Of a DNA stretch of 64,000 nucleotides, positions 25,454 through 35,095 are shown one piece after another. The position numbers were made by a program, and so were the translations under genes. The number at the start of each line of letters is the position of its first letter. Position 1 is the first letter of the stretch. The stretch is from Halobacillus_B sp963739045 (GTDB taxonomy: Bacteria; Bacillota; Bacilli; Bacillales; Halobacillaceae), in the NCBI GenBank assembly GCA_963739045.1, contig CAVTYY010000004.1, positions 682,001 through 746,000 of the forward strand, read 5' to 3'. Under the pieces are notes generated by a model that worked only from the letters and a program-made list of their open reading frames with translations, had not been told where the DNA came from and ran no database searches.

Positions 25454-25593
25454 CAATAATTTTTCTTTTTTTATACATACTACTTATAGTAGGTTTTATT
25501 AATTTTTGGTAAAGATTATGAACACACGTATTCAAATTTAATTGTTCGTTGTATGATGATAATGGAAAGTAATAAGTAGCTGAGGTGAGTGAA
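25454..25593 (+). other. AT-rich gap before phoP
   Basis: Holds the presumed phoP promoter region, rich in A and T and ending in TGAGGTGAG. I could not choose a convincing -35/-10 pair or PhoP direct repeats. Confidence 0.35.
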
Positions 25594-26289
25594 ATGTCCC
25601 AAAAGATTTTGATCGTAGACGATGAGGAATCTATCGTTACATTACTTAAATATAATATTGACCAGGCCGGTTATGAAACTGATGTAGCGTATACAGGAAC
25701 AGAGGCACTGGAAAAAGCTTCTGATAAGTCGTTTGATATGATTGTACTGGATGTCATGCTCCCTGGTATGGATGGGATGGAAGTATGTAAACAGCTTCGT
25801 CAAAAACAGGTAAACACGCCGATCTTAATGCTGACTGCAAAGGATGACGAGTTTGATAAAGTGTTAGGGCTGGAATTAGGAGCCGATGATTATCTTACTA
25901 AGCCCTTCAGTCCGAGAGAGGTAGTGGCGAGAATTAAGGCCATTTTAAGAAGGATGATCAGAGAACCTGAGGAAGAAGAAGAAAAGCATATTAAAATTGC
26001 CGATCTTTCTATCTATCCAGAACAATACGAAGCTTCCATTAAGGGGGAAAGTTTAACATTCACTCCAAAGGAATTTGAGCTGCTCCTTTATTTGGCACAA
26101 AATATGGGAAGAGTATTATCGAGAGATCAGCTGCTTAGTGCGGTGTGGAATTACGATTTCGCGGGCGACACGCGAATCGTGGACGTGCACGTCAGCCATT
26201 TGCGTGAAAAAATCGAACCGGACACAAAGAAGCCTTCATACATTAAAACGATCCGTGGTCTGGGCTACAAATTGGAGGAGCCGAAGTAA
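25594..26289 (+). CDS. phoP: Phosphate-regulon response regulator PhoP (OmpR family)
   Basis: 231 residues from ATG 25594, with TGAGGTGAG just upstream; an in-frame GTG at 25585 overlaps that site. Receiver domain 1-120 with the acidic pair DDEE, phospho-acceptor Asp53 in VLDVMLPGMDG, conserved Thr in MLTAKDDE and the switch Lys in LTKPF. The C-terminal OmpR winged helix (about 135-230) carries LTFTPKEFELLLYL and RTIRGLGYKLE. With PhoR it controls phosphate starvation genes and teichoic acid synthesis in Bacillaceae. Its stop directly abuts the phoR ATG. Confidence 0.93.
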   Translation: MSQKILIVDDEESIVTLLKYNIDQAGYETDVAYTGTEALEKASDKSFDMIVLDVMLPGMDGMEVCKQLRQKQVNTPILMLTAKDDEFDKVLGLELGADDYLTKPFSPREVVARIKAILRRMIREPEEEEEKHIKIADLSIYPEQYEASIKGESLTFTPKEFELLLYLAQNMGRVLSRDQLLSAVWNYDFAGDTRIVDVHVSHLREKIEPDTKKPSYIKTIRGLGYKLEEPK

Positions 26290-28038
26290 ATGAACTCCAG
26301 AACTAGACCCTTGCTCACATATACAGTTTTAATCGTAATAGTGATGATAGGTCTCGGTGTTTTGTTAGCACAATTAACTCGAAATTATTTCATTAATATA
26401 TTTGAAGAGCGTATTGAAGTTGAAAGTCAGTATTTTTCCACCTATGTGGAACAATATGAAAAAAATGGAGAGTTAAGCAAACAACAGCTGTATGATATTA
26501 GTAAGCAGCTCAACACGGCAATGATCTTTATTTCTAAGGATGACAAGGTAATTATGGATACCGTCAGTGCCGTACCGGTGGTTACCGAGAAGGAAAAGCA
26601 AAAAATCCTTAAACGTGTTAGTGCAAGGCCAAACCGCGATCGAAATGGCGAGTTAGTAGATAGTTTATTCTATTATCCCTTTATGATCGATTTAGACCAA
26701 GTAGACGGTACACTGATTCTTATTTCACGTGTGAATTCCCTGACGAATATTACTAAGAATATTTGGTTAATAATAGGATTTATTCTTGTAGCAGGACTCT
26801 TCATTATTTTTCTGATCGGCTATAACATTTTTTCGAAATACATCCGCCCTATAAGATCGGCAGCAAATGTAGCTACCGAACTTGCCAAGGGAAATTATAA
26901 AGCCAGGACGTATGAAGGGCATTTTGGTGAAGCTGGACAGCTCAGCCGCTCCATAAATATTCTTGCAAGAAATCTACAGGAAATGACCAGTAAAAAGGGA
27001 ATGCAGGAAAATCAGCTGGAGGCTGTAATTAGCAATATGGGGAATGGGCTAGTACTCATTGATGAAAAGGGTTATATCTTACTTGTAAATCGAGCCTTTT
27101 TGGAAAGCTTTGGCGGTCAAAGTAAGCAGTACATAGGTCATTTATATCATGATTCCATTCCCTTCACTGCCATCCACGAAACTGTCCAAAAAATCTATAT
27201 GTTTGAGGAAACTGTGAGTGAAACCTTTGTGCTTCCTATGCGTATTGATCGTAAACACTTAGAAGTAACTGGGGCTCCTATTTTTAGTGGTGGAAAGAAT
27301 TGGAAAGGTATCGTGCTCGTTTTCCATGACATTACGGATCTGAAACATTTAGAACAGATGCGTAAGGATTTCGTAGCTAACGTTTCTCACGAGTTAAAAA
27401 CTCCGATTACATCGATTCGCGGGTTTTCAGAAACCTTATTGGACGGAGCTATGAAAGATGAAGCTATGCTTGAGCAGTTTCTTCAAATTATTCTTAAAGA
27501 GAGCGGACGGTTGCAATCATTGATTCAAGATCTTCTTGAGCTGTCTAAGCTGGAACGGGAAGATTTTAATTTGACGATTGAACAAGTGGACATACAGCGG
27601 CTATTGAATGATCTGCTGCCGATCGTAGAACAGCATTCCGAGAAAAGGGGTGTTCACTTACATTCTCAAATCGGTGGTCAAACCCGGATCCAGGGTGATT
27701 CAAGTCGGCTGAAGCAAGTGTTTATGAACTTATTAACCAATGCGGTCAATTATACTCCGGAAAAAGGAAAAGTGAATATTTCTTTTGAAGAACTTGAGGA
27801 TCAGGTCTTGATCTCTGTCTCTGATAATGGAGTAGGTATACCAGAAGAAGAAATTTCGAGAATATTTGAGAGGTTCTATCGTGTGGATAAGGCGCGAAGC
27901 CGTAATTCAGGAGGTACCGGACTGGGTCTGGCCATTGTTAAGCATATTGTCGAAGCTCACCATGGAACCATTACGGTAGAAAGTGTCGTTGATGAAGGGA
28001 CGACTTTTAACGTGAAATTACCTAAAACATTTACTTAA
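26290..28038 (+). CDS. phoR: Sensor histidine kinase PhoR
   Basis: 582 residues. Helix 1 (about 9-29), an extracytoplasmic PAS-like domain (about 30-150), helix 2 (about 156-180), a HAMP linker (about 182-233), a cytoplasmic PAS (about 240-350), HisKA with the phospho-acceptor His in VSHELKTPITSIRGF (about His367) and HATPase with the N box NLLTNAVNYTP, G1 DNGVGIP and G2 GGTGLGLAI. The ATG follows the phoP stop with no gap, so the genes are co-translated. Length matches B. subtilis PhoR (579). A terminator follows. Confidence 0.93.
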   Translation: MNSRTRPLLTYTVLIVIVMIGLGVLLAQLTRNYFINIFEERIEVESQYFSTYVEQYEKNGELSKQQLYDISKQLNTAMIFISKDDKVIMDTVSAVPVVTEKEKQKILKRVSARPNRDRNGELVDSLFYYPFMIDLDQVDGTLILISRVNSLTNITKNIWLIIGFILVAGLFIIFLIGYNIFSKYIRPIRSAANVATELAKGNYKARTYEGHFGEAGQLSRSINILARNLQEMTSKKGMQENQLEAVISNMGNGLVLIDEKGYILLVNRAFLESFGGQSKQYIGHLYHDSIPFTAIHETVQKIYMFEETVSETFVLPMRIDRKHLEVTGAPIFSGGKNWKGIVLVFHDITDLKHLEQMRKDFVANVSHELKTPITSIRGFSETLLDGAMKDEAMLEQFLQIILKESGRLQSLIQDLLELSKLEREDFNLTIEQVDIQRLLNDLLPIVEQHSEKRGVHLHSQIGGQTRIQGDSSRLKQVFMNLLTNAVNYTPEKGKVNISFEELEDQVLISVSDNGVGIPEEEISRIFERFYRVDKARSRNSGGTGLGLAIVKHIVEAHHGTITVESVVDEGTTFNVKLPKTFT

Positions 28039-28124
28039 ATTTAATATAAAATTTAAGCAGTCTTTATATTCGATTGATATGATTTCTATGAAACCCTTTC
28101 ATCCAAGGTGTTTTCTCTTTTAAG

Positions 28125-28155
28125 GCAGAAGCTGATTAAGCTTCTGCTTTTTTTT
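28125..28155 (+). terminator. Intrinsic terminator of phoPR
   Basis: GCAGAAGCT (28125-28133) pairs with AGCTTCTGC (28139-28147), followed by at least eight T. Confidence 0.92.
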
Positions 28156-28174
28156 ATGGAAATTGTTAATTATT

Positions 28175-28201
28175 TGAAACAATCAAACCCCTCTTTCCGT
28201 A
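28175..28201 (+). promoter_or_regulatory. Sigma-W-like promoter of hflKC
   Basis: TGAAAC (28175-28180), a 17-bp spacer and CGTA (28198-28201) followed by TTTAA. This matches the ECF sigma-W pattern TGAAAC-N16/17-CGTA and lies 35 bp before the hflK start. The ysdB site (46966-46992) has the same spacing. Confidence 0.65.
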
Positions 28202-28236
28202 TTTAAATCACTACATAAAAAGAAGGGGAGAAAGTC

Positions 28237-29202
28237 ATGAGTCTGAGTCAGATTTATAAGTGGGCAGGGTTAGTAATCGCAGCTGTGTTGCTTATATTTA
28301 TATTGCTTACTACATGGTATACCGTAGATGAATCAGAACAAGCAGTACTTATTACCTTTGGCAAAGCGGAGGATGGAATTACTGAGCCGGGTTTTCATTT
28401 TAAACTTCCATGGCCGGTACAAGAGGTTCAGAAGCTTTCTAAGGAAACCTTCAGCCTGGACTTTGGCTACCCTGGGGAAAGTAATTCGAAAGGGAAAGAT
28501 AAAGCTCAGATGATCACGGGGGATAATAATATCGTCCAGGCGGATTTAGTGGTCCAGTGGAAAATAACGGATCCAAAGCAATACATATTTGCTTCCGATG
28601 ACCCTGAGCAAATATTGTTTAATGCTACCTCTTCTTCTTTAAGGGGAGTGATTGGCACAAGCGAAATTGATCAGGCATTAACATCCGGTAAAGCGGATAT
28701 TGAAAATGAGGTTAGAGATATTTTAGTTTCACTAGTGGATGATTATAAGATAGGGGTTTCCATTCTTGATGTAAAACTGCAGGAAGTAGATTTGCCAAAT
28801 GGGGAAGTTCGGAAAGCTTTTACAAAAGTTACGGATGCAAAAGAGACAAAAGAGAGTAAAAAGAATGAAGCGGATAAATATCGTAATAAAAAAGTAGAAG
28901 AAGCTTTGGGAGAGAAAGATGCCATCATTGAAAGAGCGGAAGGTGACAAGGTAGAAAGAATTGAAGACGCCAAGGGAGGCGCTGCACGATTTAATGCTTT
29001 GTATCAATCGTATCAATCTAATAAAGACATTACACGCGAACGTCTAGTAATGGAAACTCTGGAAGAAGTACTTCCAGATGCCAACGTCTATATACTGAAC
29101 GACAACGGGAATACAGTAAAATATCTGCCTTTAAATCCAAAGCAATCACAAACCATTACCCCGCCTTCTTCATCTGCAAAGGAGAGTGAAGATAATGAGT
29201 GA
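28237..29202 (+). CDS. hflK: HflK-like SPFH membrane protein
   Basis: 321 residues. One N-terminal membrane helix (about 8-28) is followed by the SPFH/Band-7 domain (about 30-200: ESEQAVLITFGK, PGFHFKLPWPVQEV, IVQADLVVQWKI) and a charged coiled coil (about 200-260), then a Pro/Ser-rich tail. In E. coli HflK and HflC form a cage around the FtsH protease and restrain it; here the pair is assumed to act similarly. GAAGGGGAG upstream sets the ATG. The last eight bases overlap hflC, so the subunits are translated together. B. subtilis lacks a gene pair at this site between phoR and polA. Confidence 0.88.
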   Translation: MSLSQIYKWAGLVIAAVLLIFILLTTWYTVDESEQAVLITFGKAEDGITEPGFHFKLPWPVQEVQKLSKETFSLDFGYPGESNSKGKDKAQMITGDNNIVQADLVVQWKITDPKQYIFASDDPEQILFNATSSSLRGVIGTSEIDQALTSGKADIENEVRDILVSLVDDYKIGVSILDVKLQEVDLPNGEVRKAFTKVTDAKETKESKKNEADKYRNKKVEEALGEKDAIIERAEGDKVERIEDAKGGAARFNALYQSYQSNKDITRERLVMETLEEVLPDANVYILNDNGNTVKYLPLNPKQSQTITPPSSSAKESEDNE

Positions 29203-30118
29203 GAATCATGAATATGCCGCTAAAGGCAAGCAGAATGATTATAGAAAATATATCAAAGCAGGAATCACTATCCTTATAATTGCAGGTGTGATTTTTTTAG
29301 CTCTCAGCTCCGTTATTATTGTGAAGGAAGGACAATATAAGGTGGTTCGGCAATTTGGGAAAGTCGTTAAGATACATGATACTCCCGGATTGAAATTTAA
29401 AGTTCCTCTCCTTCAGGAAGTATCTGCCCTATCAAAAAGAAAAATGGTCTATGATGTAGCTGAAAAAGAGATTACTACTTTGGATAAGAAGCGGATTATC
29501 ATTGATAATTATGCCATTTGGAGCATTACTGATCCTGAGAAGATGATTTCAAATGCCAGGCTGATGACTAATGCGGAGGCGCGAATGGGAGAGTTTATAT
29601 TTTCAACTGTTCGTACAGAGTTAGGAAAGATGGATAAGTCAGAAGTCATTAATGAAAAGGAGACATCCAGAGGAGCCTTGAATAAAAATATTACCAATAA
29701 AGTCAATGAACTGCTGGCACGTGATAATTACGGGATTAAGGTTGATGATGTGCGCATTAAAAGAATTGATTTACCGCAGGACAATGAAGCAACGATCTTT
29801 CGCAGGATGGTAACAGACCGGGAAGAAAAGGCACAAGAGTATTTATCACAAGGGGAGGCAGATAAAAATAGGATCATGGCTCAAACGGATCGTAAAGTGA
29901 AAGAAATGTTAGCCACTGCCCGGGCAAATGCAGAGAAAATACATGCCGAAGGAGACCAGCAGGCTGCAGAAATCTATAATAAGGCGTTTAAAAAAGATCC
30001 TGAATTTTACAAACTCTACCGTACATTGCAATCGTACAGGAAGACGGTGAATGGAGATACAACGATTGTACTTCCAGAAGATTCTCCTTACACTGAATTG
30101 CTGCAAGGTTATAAATGA
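29195..30118 (+). CDS. hflC: HflC-like SPFH membrane protein
   Basis: 307 residues from ATG 29195; GGAGAG at 29181-29186 is the ribosome site, and an in-frame GTG at 29186 is too close. A membrane helix (about 20-42) precedes the SPFH domain (VKEGQYKVVRQFGKVV, PGLKFKVPLLQEV, IIDNYAIWSITD) and the HflC-type C-terminal helix (MAQTDRKVKEMLATARANAEKIHAEGDQQAA, split here by family convention). It ends FYKLYRTLQSYRK, typical of HflC. It probably forms a hetero-oligomer with HflK at the membrane. A long imperfect terminator follows. Confidence 0.88.
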   Translation: MSENHEYAAKGKQNDYRKYIKAGITILIIAGVIFLALSSVIIVKEGQYKVVRQFGKVVKIHDTPGLKFKVPLLQEVSALSKRKMVYDVAEKEITTLDKKRIIIDNYAIWSITDPEKMISNARLMTNAEARMGEFIFSTVRTELGKMDKSEVINEKETSRGALNKNITNKVNELLARDNYGIKVDDVRIKRIDLPQDNEATIFRRMVTDREEKAQEYLSQGEADKNRIMAQTDRKVKEMLATARANAEKIHAEGDQQAAEIYNKAFKKDPEFYKLYRTLQSYRKTVNGDTTIVLPEDSPYTELLQGYK

Positions 30119-30124
30119 ACCTGG

Positions 30125-30182
30125 AAAGCGTCTTTTTTCCTCTTTGCCTGAATCATGGTAGAATGGATAAAAAGACGCTTTT
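30125..30182 (+). terminator. Long-range terminator-like stem after hflC
   Basis: AAAGCGTCTTTTT (30125-30137) is complementary to AAAAAGACGCTTT (30169-30181). The loop is about 31 nt, so this is less compact than the other terminators. Confidence 0.55.
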
Positions 30183-30257
30183 GCCGGTTTTTGAGAAATA
30201 GGATGCGGAAATCATTTCTTAAAGAGAGTTCGGGCGGGATAAGAGGAGTGAAACATA

Positions 30258-32897
30258 ATGGCAGAGAAACTAGTATTAATAGACGGAAATAGTATTGCCT
30301 ATCGGGCATTTTTTGCATTACCCCTGTTAAATAACGATAAAGGTGTATACACCAACGCTGTGTACGGTTTTACGACCATGCTGTTAAAGGTGCTGGAAGA
30401 AGACCAGCCTGAGCATATATTAGTGGCCTTTGATGCAGGTAAGACAACTTTTAGGCACAAAACATATGCAGAATACAAAGGCGGGAGACAAAAAACCCCT
30501 CCTGAGCTGTCTGAGCAGTTCCCTGTCTTGAAAGAGCTCCTGGAAGCTTTTAAAATCCCACATTATCAATTAGACCAGTACGAAGCGGATGACATTATCG
30601 GAACTTTAGCAACAGAAGCGGGAAATCAGGGTTATGATGTGAAGGTTATTTCTGGCGATAAGGACCTGCTTCAGCTGGTCACAGACAAAGTAAAGGTAAG
30701 CTTAACTAAAAAAGGGATTACTAATGTAGATACATATGACCCTGCTTTCATGGAGGAGAAAATGGGGGTCCGCCCAGACCAAATTATTGATCTTAAGGCA
30801 CTGATGGGAGACAGTTCTGATAATATCCCGGGGGTGCCTGGTGTCGGAGAAAAGACGGCAGTGAAGTTGTTAAATCAGTTTGATAAGCTTGAACAGGTCT
30901 ATGATCATCTTGATGAGGTCAGCGGCAAGAAACTTAAGGAAAAATTAGAAACCCACAGAGAAGAAGCGTTTATGAGTCAGAAACTTGTGACTATTGAGCG
31001 GGAAGCTCCTATAGAAATTAAACTTGCGGACCTTGCTTACCCAGGTTATGAAAGCCGCGAAGTCGGACAAATTTTTAGAGAGCTCGGTTTTCAATCCTTA
31101 GTCGGTCGTATCGAAGGCAATACGGAAGAGACGACAAATGATGAGAACTGGGAAGAGATGGATGTTTCTGTTGTGAAAGAAGTGAACCGGGCCATGTTTA
31201 CAGGTAAAGAAGTACTCGTGGTGGAAATGCTCTCTGATAATTATCACCAAGCCCCTATTGAAACGATCGCGATTGTGAATGAATCAGAAAAATATGTAAT
31301 AGAAATTGAGGACGCAGTAAAGTCAGAAGCTTTTAAAGAATGGGCAGAAGACTCTTCCAAGGAAAAATGGGTGTTTGATGCGAAACGGACGTTAGTTGCA
31401 CTCATGCGTTATGGAATTAACGCGAAGGGAATTAGTTTTGACTTACTTCTTGCTTCCTATCTTGCCAATCCTTCCGAAAACCATCATGATATTCCTGCGA
31501 TCAGTCATCGTATGGGAGAATCGGCTGTAAAGTACGACGAAGAGGTTTACGGCAAAGGTGCGAAGTTAAAGCGTCCGGAAAATGTGGAAATCCTGCATGA
31601 ACACGTAGCTCGTAAAGCTTCATTGCTTTATAAACTAAAGGATTCTATGGAAGAAGAATTGAAAAAGAATAACCAGTTTGAATTATACAATGAACTTGAA
31701 TTGCCGTTAGCGTTTATTTTAGGACGAATGGAACATCATGGAGTACAGGTGGACGCTGGTCGGTTGAAAGAGATGAAAGAGGAATTAGAGGGCCGGTTAA
31801 AAACGATTGAGCAAGAGGTATATGAACTTGCAGGAGAATCCTTTAATTTAAACTCACCTAAACAATTGGGTCCGATTCTGTTCGATAAGCTGCAGCTTCC
31901 GGTTATTAAGAAAACGAAGACCGGCTATTCTACTTCAGCAGACGTGCTGGAACAGCTGGAAGATAAGCATGAAATTATTCCTAAAATCCTGCTCTATCGT
32001 CAATTAGGGAAAATACAATCCACCTATATTGAAGGGTTATTAAAAGTTGTGAACGAAGAAACTGGAAAAATACACACTCGCTTCAATCAAGCCCTCACTC
32101 AAACAGGGCGTTTAAGTTCCATTGAGCCCAACCTGCAAAATATTCCGATCCGGCTGGAAGAAGGCAGGAAAATAAGGCAGGCTTTTATTCCTGCAAAAGA
32201 AGGCTGGGTTATGTTTGCCAGTGATTACTCCCAAATTGAACTCCGGGTCCTTGCTCATATTGCCAACGATGAGAAGCTGATTGCTGCTTTTAGGGAAGGG
32301 CAGGACATTCATACGCAGACAGCTAGTGAAGTGTTTGGGGTCAGTGGTGAAGAAGTGACAAGCCAGATGAGGAGACAAGCAAAAGCGGTCAATTTTGGTA
32401 TTGTTTATGGGATTAGCGACTATGGTCTCTCTCAAAGTCTCGGCATCAGCCGTAAAGAAGCCCAGGCATTTATCGATCGTTATCTTGAAAGTTATCCTGG
32501 AGTTAAACGGTATATGGAAGAATCTATACAAGAGGCAAAGCAGCGAGGATACGTCTCTACCTTTATGAACCGCCGCAGGTATTTGCCTGACATTACAAGC
32601 CGGAACTTTAATAAACGCGGTTTTGCGGAAAGAACGGCAATGAATACGCCTATTCAGGGCAGCGCTGCAGATGTTATTAAGAAAGCTATGCTGGATTTAG
32701 ATCAGCGGTTAAAAGACGAGAAGTTGCAAGCTACTCTTTTATTACAGGTTCATGATGAATTAATACTAGAAGCACCTGAAGAAGAAGTAGAACAATTAAA
32801 GGAAGTCGTAGCGTCAGTGATGGAACAAACCGTAGAATTAAATGTTCCGCTTAAGGTAGATTACTCCTATGGACCGACGTGGTACGATGCAAAGTAA
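30258..32897 (+). CDS. polA: DNA polymerase I
   Basis: 879 residues. A 5'-3' exonuclease domain (about 1-290: VLIDGNSIAYRAFFALP, YEADDIIGTLA, SGDKDLLQL, GVPGVGEKTA), a degenerate 3'-5' exonuclease-like domain (about 310-480) without the DEDD set, as in other Bacillus PolI, and a polymerase domain with motif A DYSQIELR (about 656), the O-helix RRQAKAVNFGIVYG and motif C VHDELILE (about 831). It fills repair gaps and removes RNA primers. mutM follows 17 bp after its stop, so polA-mutM(-ytaF-coaE) is probably one repair operon. Confidence 0.97.
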   Translation: MAEKLVLIDGNSIAYRAFFALPLLNNDKGVYTNAVYGFTTMLLKVLEEDQPEHILVAFDAGKTTFRHKTYAEYKGGRQKTPPELSEQFPVLKELLEAFKIPHYQLDQYEADDIIGTLATEAGNQGYDVKVISGDKDLLQLVTDKVKVSLTKKGITNVDTYDPAFMEEKMGVRPDQIIDLKALMGDSSDNIPGVPGVGEKTAVKLLNQFDKLEQVYDHLDEVSGKKLKEKLETHREEAFMSQKLVTIEREAPIEIKLADLAYPGYESREVGQIFRELGFQSLVGRIEGNTEETTNDENWEEMDVSVVKEVNRAMFTGKEVLVVEMLSDNYHQAPIETIAIVNESEKYVIEIEDAVKSEAFKEWAEDSSKEKWVFDAKRTLVALMRYGINAKGISFDLLLASYLANPSENHHDIPAISHRMGESAVKYDEEVYGKGAKLKRPENVEILHEHVARKASLLYKLKDSMEEELKKNNQFELYNELELPLAFILGRMEHHGVQVDAGRLKEMKEELEGRLKTIEQEVYELAGESFNLNSPKQLGPILFDKLQLPVIKKTKTGYSTSADVLEQLEDKHEIIPKILLYRQLGKIQSTYIEGLLKVVNEETGKIHTRFNQALTQTGRLSSIEPNLQNIPIRLEEGRKIRQAFIPAKEGWVMFASDYSQIELRVLAHIANDEKLIAAFREGQDIHTQTASEVFGVSGEEVTSQMRRQAKAVNFGIVYGISDYGLSQSLGISRKEAQAFIDRYLESYPGVKRYMEESIQEAKQRGYVSTFMNRRRYLPDITSRNFNKRGFAERTAMNTPIQGSAADVIKKAMLDLDQRLKDEKLQATLLLQVHDELILEAPEEEVEQLKEVVASVMEQTVELNVPLKVDYSYGPTWYDAK

Positions 32898-32914
32898 GTG
32901 AGGAGAATACAGTC

Positions 32915-33739
32915 ATGCCGGAACTGCCGGAAGTGGAAACTGTCAGACAAACGTTAAAACAATTGATTTTAAATAAAACTATTACAGATGTATCTGTTTA
33001 TTGGGACAATATTATTAAACGTCCAAAAGGCCCGGAGGATTTTACCCAATGGCTTTCAGGGCAGACTTTTCAGGATATTGAGCGTAAAGGAAAGTTCTTA
33101 ATCTTTAAGCTGGATGATCTATCTCTTGTCTCTCATTTGCGGATGGAAGGCAAATATAACGTCCAGCCATCTACAGCAGAAATTCCGAAACACACTCATG
33201 TAATCTTTCACTTTGAGGACGGAACCGAATTAAGATATCAGGATGTAAGGAAATTTGGAACGATGCATGCATTTAGAAAAGGTGAAGAATTAGAGAATAA
33301 ACCTCTATTATTACTTGGACCGGATCCCTTTGATTCCGAATTCACCGTCGATTATTTCTACCGCAAGCTGCAAAAAACCACAAGAAATATTAAATCCGTT
33401 TTATTAGATCAATCTATTGTAGCCGGGCTTGGAAATATATATGTGGATGAAGCTTTGTTCCGAGCTCGGATAAACCCAGAACGCCAGGCAAATCAGCTTA
33501 ACCTTGTGGAAGCGGGACATATACGCGATGCCAGTATAGAAACCATTATGGAAGCAATTAACCAGGGAGGTACCACGATTCGTTCATATTTGAACGGTCA
33601 GGGCCAAATGGGTATGTTTCAACAGCAGCTTCGTGTATATGGTAAGCAGGAAACACCTTGCCTTACCTGCGGCGCCTCCATTGTGAAACGTAAAGTAAGC
33701 GGCAGAGGCACACACATCTGCCCGAATTGTCAGAAGTAA
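32915..33739 (+). CDS. mutM: Formamidopyrimidine-DNA glycosylase MutM
   Basis: 274 residues from ATG 32915, giving the obligatory N-terminus PELPEVETV in which the amino-terminal Pro is the catalytic nucleophile and Glu the helper. TGAGGAGAA precedes it. A longer frame from 32879 inside polA would bury the Pro and cannot be right. The helix-two-turn-helix region (GLGNIYVDEALFRA) and the C-terminal zinc finger (CLTC ... CPNC) are intact. It removes 8-oxoguanine and cleaves the strand by beta,delta-elimination. Confidence 0.97.
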   Translation: MPELPEVETVRQTLKQLILNKTITDVSVYWDNIIKRPKGPEDFTQWLSGQTFQDIERKGKFLIFKLDDLSLVSHLRMEGKYNVQPSTAEIPKHTHVIFHFEDGTELRYQDVRKFGTMHAFRKGEELENKPLLLLGPDPFDSEFTVDYFYRKLQKTTRNIKSVLLDQSIVAGLGNIYVDEALFRARINPERQANQLNLVEAGHIRDASIETIMEAINQGGTTIRSYLNGQGQMGMFQQQLRVYGKQETPCLTCGASIVKRKVSGRGTHICPNCQK

Positions 33740-33781
33740 CGGCCCAAGCTCACCCTCACATATACTACCCTACAGCTTTAT

Positions 33782-34402
33782 ATGAGGGGTGTATTGGGAT
33801 TGGGGATTGCTGCATTTACACTGTTGTTCGTTATTGCTTTAAGCCTGGATAGTTTCGGGGTAGGCTGCATTATCGGGATGAAGAAGATATTGCTAACAGC
33901 CAGGGGAGTTATTACAATTGGTTTGGTTTCAGGAAGCTGTTTTCTATTTTCATCCTACCTAGGAGAACTGGTCCTGCCATTTATTTCAGAACAGTATGCA
34001 AACCGAATCGGAGCATGTACTCTGATAGCCATCGGTCTCTTTTACCTTATTCAAAATTTACGAAATTCAGAAGATCAGCAGGAGAAGGAAAGGTCATGGA
34101 CCCAGCCTGCCAGAGTTTTTCAGGACCCTGAAGCTGCTGATATTGATCATTCAGGAGGAATTCGCGGAAAAGAAGTCCTACTTCTTGGCGCAGCGCTCTC
34201 CTTTGATTCGTTTGGGGCAGGAGTTAGCGGTGCGCTGATTGGAGTTTCCCCTCTATTAACATCGTTACTTATCTCGATTTCTACGAGTCTTATGCTTTTC
34301 GGGGGCATGTTAAGTGGCTCAAAGCTTAGTAATAAAATTGATAAGCTTTCCATCATTCCTGGGCTTTTACTAATTATGATCGGCATTATTAAATTAATTT
34401 GA
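33782..34402 (+). CDS. ytaF: YtaF, MntP-related sporulation membrane protein
   Basis: Up to 206 residues with six membrane helices in two related halves, each with an Asp-Ser-Phe motif (ALSLDSFGVG about 20-29; ALSFDSFGAG about 139-148) typical of the MntP/YtaF manganese-efflux-like fold. An acidic loop divides the halves. B. subtilis YtaF is a sporulation membrane protein; transport activity is not proven. The start is uncertain: the ATG at 33782 overlaps a GAGGGGTG that could instead serve the in-frame TTG at 33800. It sits between mutM and coaE and ends 13 bp before the coaE ATG. Confidence 0.85.
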   Translation: MRGVLGLGIAAFTLLFVIALSLDSFGVGCIIGMKKILLTARGVITIGLVSGSCFLFSSYLGELVLPFISEQYANRIGACTLIAIGLFYLIQNLRNSEDQQEKERSWTQPARVFQDPEAADIDHSGGIRGKEVLLLGAALSFDSFGAGVSGALIGVSPLLTSLLISISTSLMLFGGMLSGSKLSNKIDKLSIIPGLLLIMIGIIKLI

Positions 34403-34415
34403 GAGGGTGGTGTCT

Positions 34416-35012
34416 ATGTCTATTGTGATTGGGCTGACAGGAAGTATCGCAAGTGGAAAAAGCACGATATCGCAAATGTTTGGAGATTTTAATATTCCTG
34501 TTGTTGACGCAGATCTGATTTCCAGAGAAGTTGTGGAACCAGGTCAGCTTGCTTACCAAAAAATCATCGAGGCATTCGGTCAAGAAGTGCTGCAGGAGGA
34601 TCTTACAATTGATCGGAAAAAATTAGGCCAAATTGTTTTTGCAGAAACTGACAAACGCAAGCAATTGAATGCAATTGTGCATCCTGAGGTGCGTAAAGAA
34701 ATGATTCGGAAACGAGAGCAGCTCAAGAAGGAGTACAAAGCGGTCGTGCTGGACATCCCGCTGTTATTTGAAAGTAATCTTGAGGATTATGCTGACCGCA
34801 CTTTAGTGGTGTTTGTCGATGAGAAGACTCAGCTAAACCGATTAATGGAACGGGATGAATCCCAGCTTGAAGAAGCTGAACAGAGAATTGCCTCTCAAAT
34901 TCCTGTGAAGAAAAAAGCGGAAATGGCAGATGCCGTTATTGATAACAATGGTTCTGTGGAAGAAAGCTTCAAACAATTAAAGGCAATACTTAAGCAATGG
35001 GAAATTATATAA
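34416..35012 (+). CDS. coaE: Dephospho-CoA kinase
   Basis: 198 residues from ATG 34416 with GAGAGGGTGG (34401-34410) upstream; an in-frame GTG at 34407 lies within that site. The P-loop GLTGSIASGKS (5-15), the Asp in VVDADLISREVV and the CoA-kinase motif VLDIPLLFES are present, plus the lid RLMERD. It adds the 3' phosphate in the last step of CoA synthesis. It closes polA-mutM-ytaF-coaE with a terminator 4 bp after the stop. Confidence 0.95.
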   Translation: MSIVIGLTGSIASGKSTISQMFGDFNIPVVDADLISREVVEPGQLAYQKIIEAFGQEVLQEDLTIDRKKLGQIVFAETDKRKQLNAIVHPEVRKEMIRKREQLKKEYKAVVLDIPLLFESNLEDYADRTLVVFVDEKTQLNRLMERDESQLEEAEQRIASQIPVKKKAEMADAVIDNNGSVEESFKQLKAILKQWEII

Positions 35013-35015
35013 CGG

Positions 35016-35047
35016 AAACGTCAATGGCTGGGCTGTTGACGTTTTTT
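35016..35047 (+). terminator. Intrinsic terminator after coaE
   Basis: AAACGTCAA (35016-35024) pairs with TTGACGTTT (35036-35044), with a run of seven T. Confidence 0.9.
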
Positions 35048-35095
35048 TATATAAAAATTAAAAATTAGTAAACTTATCTACAAAAACGCTTACAA

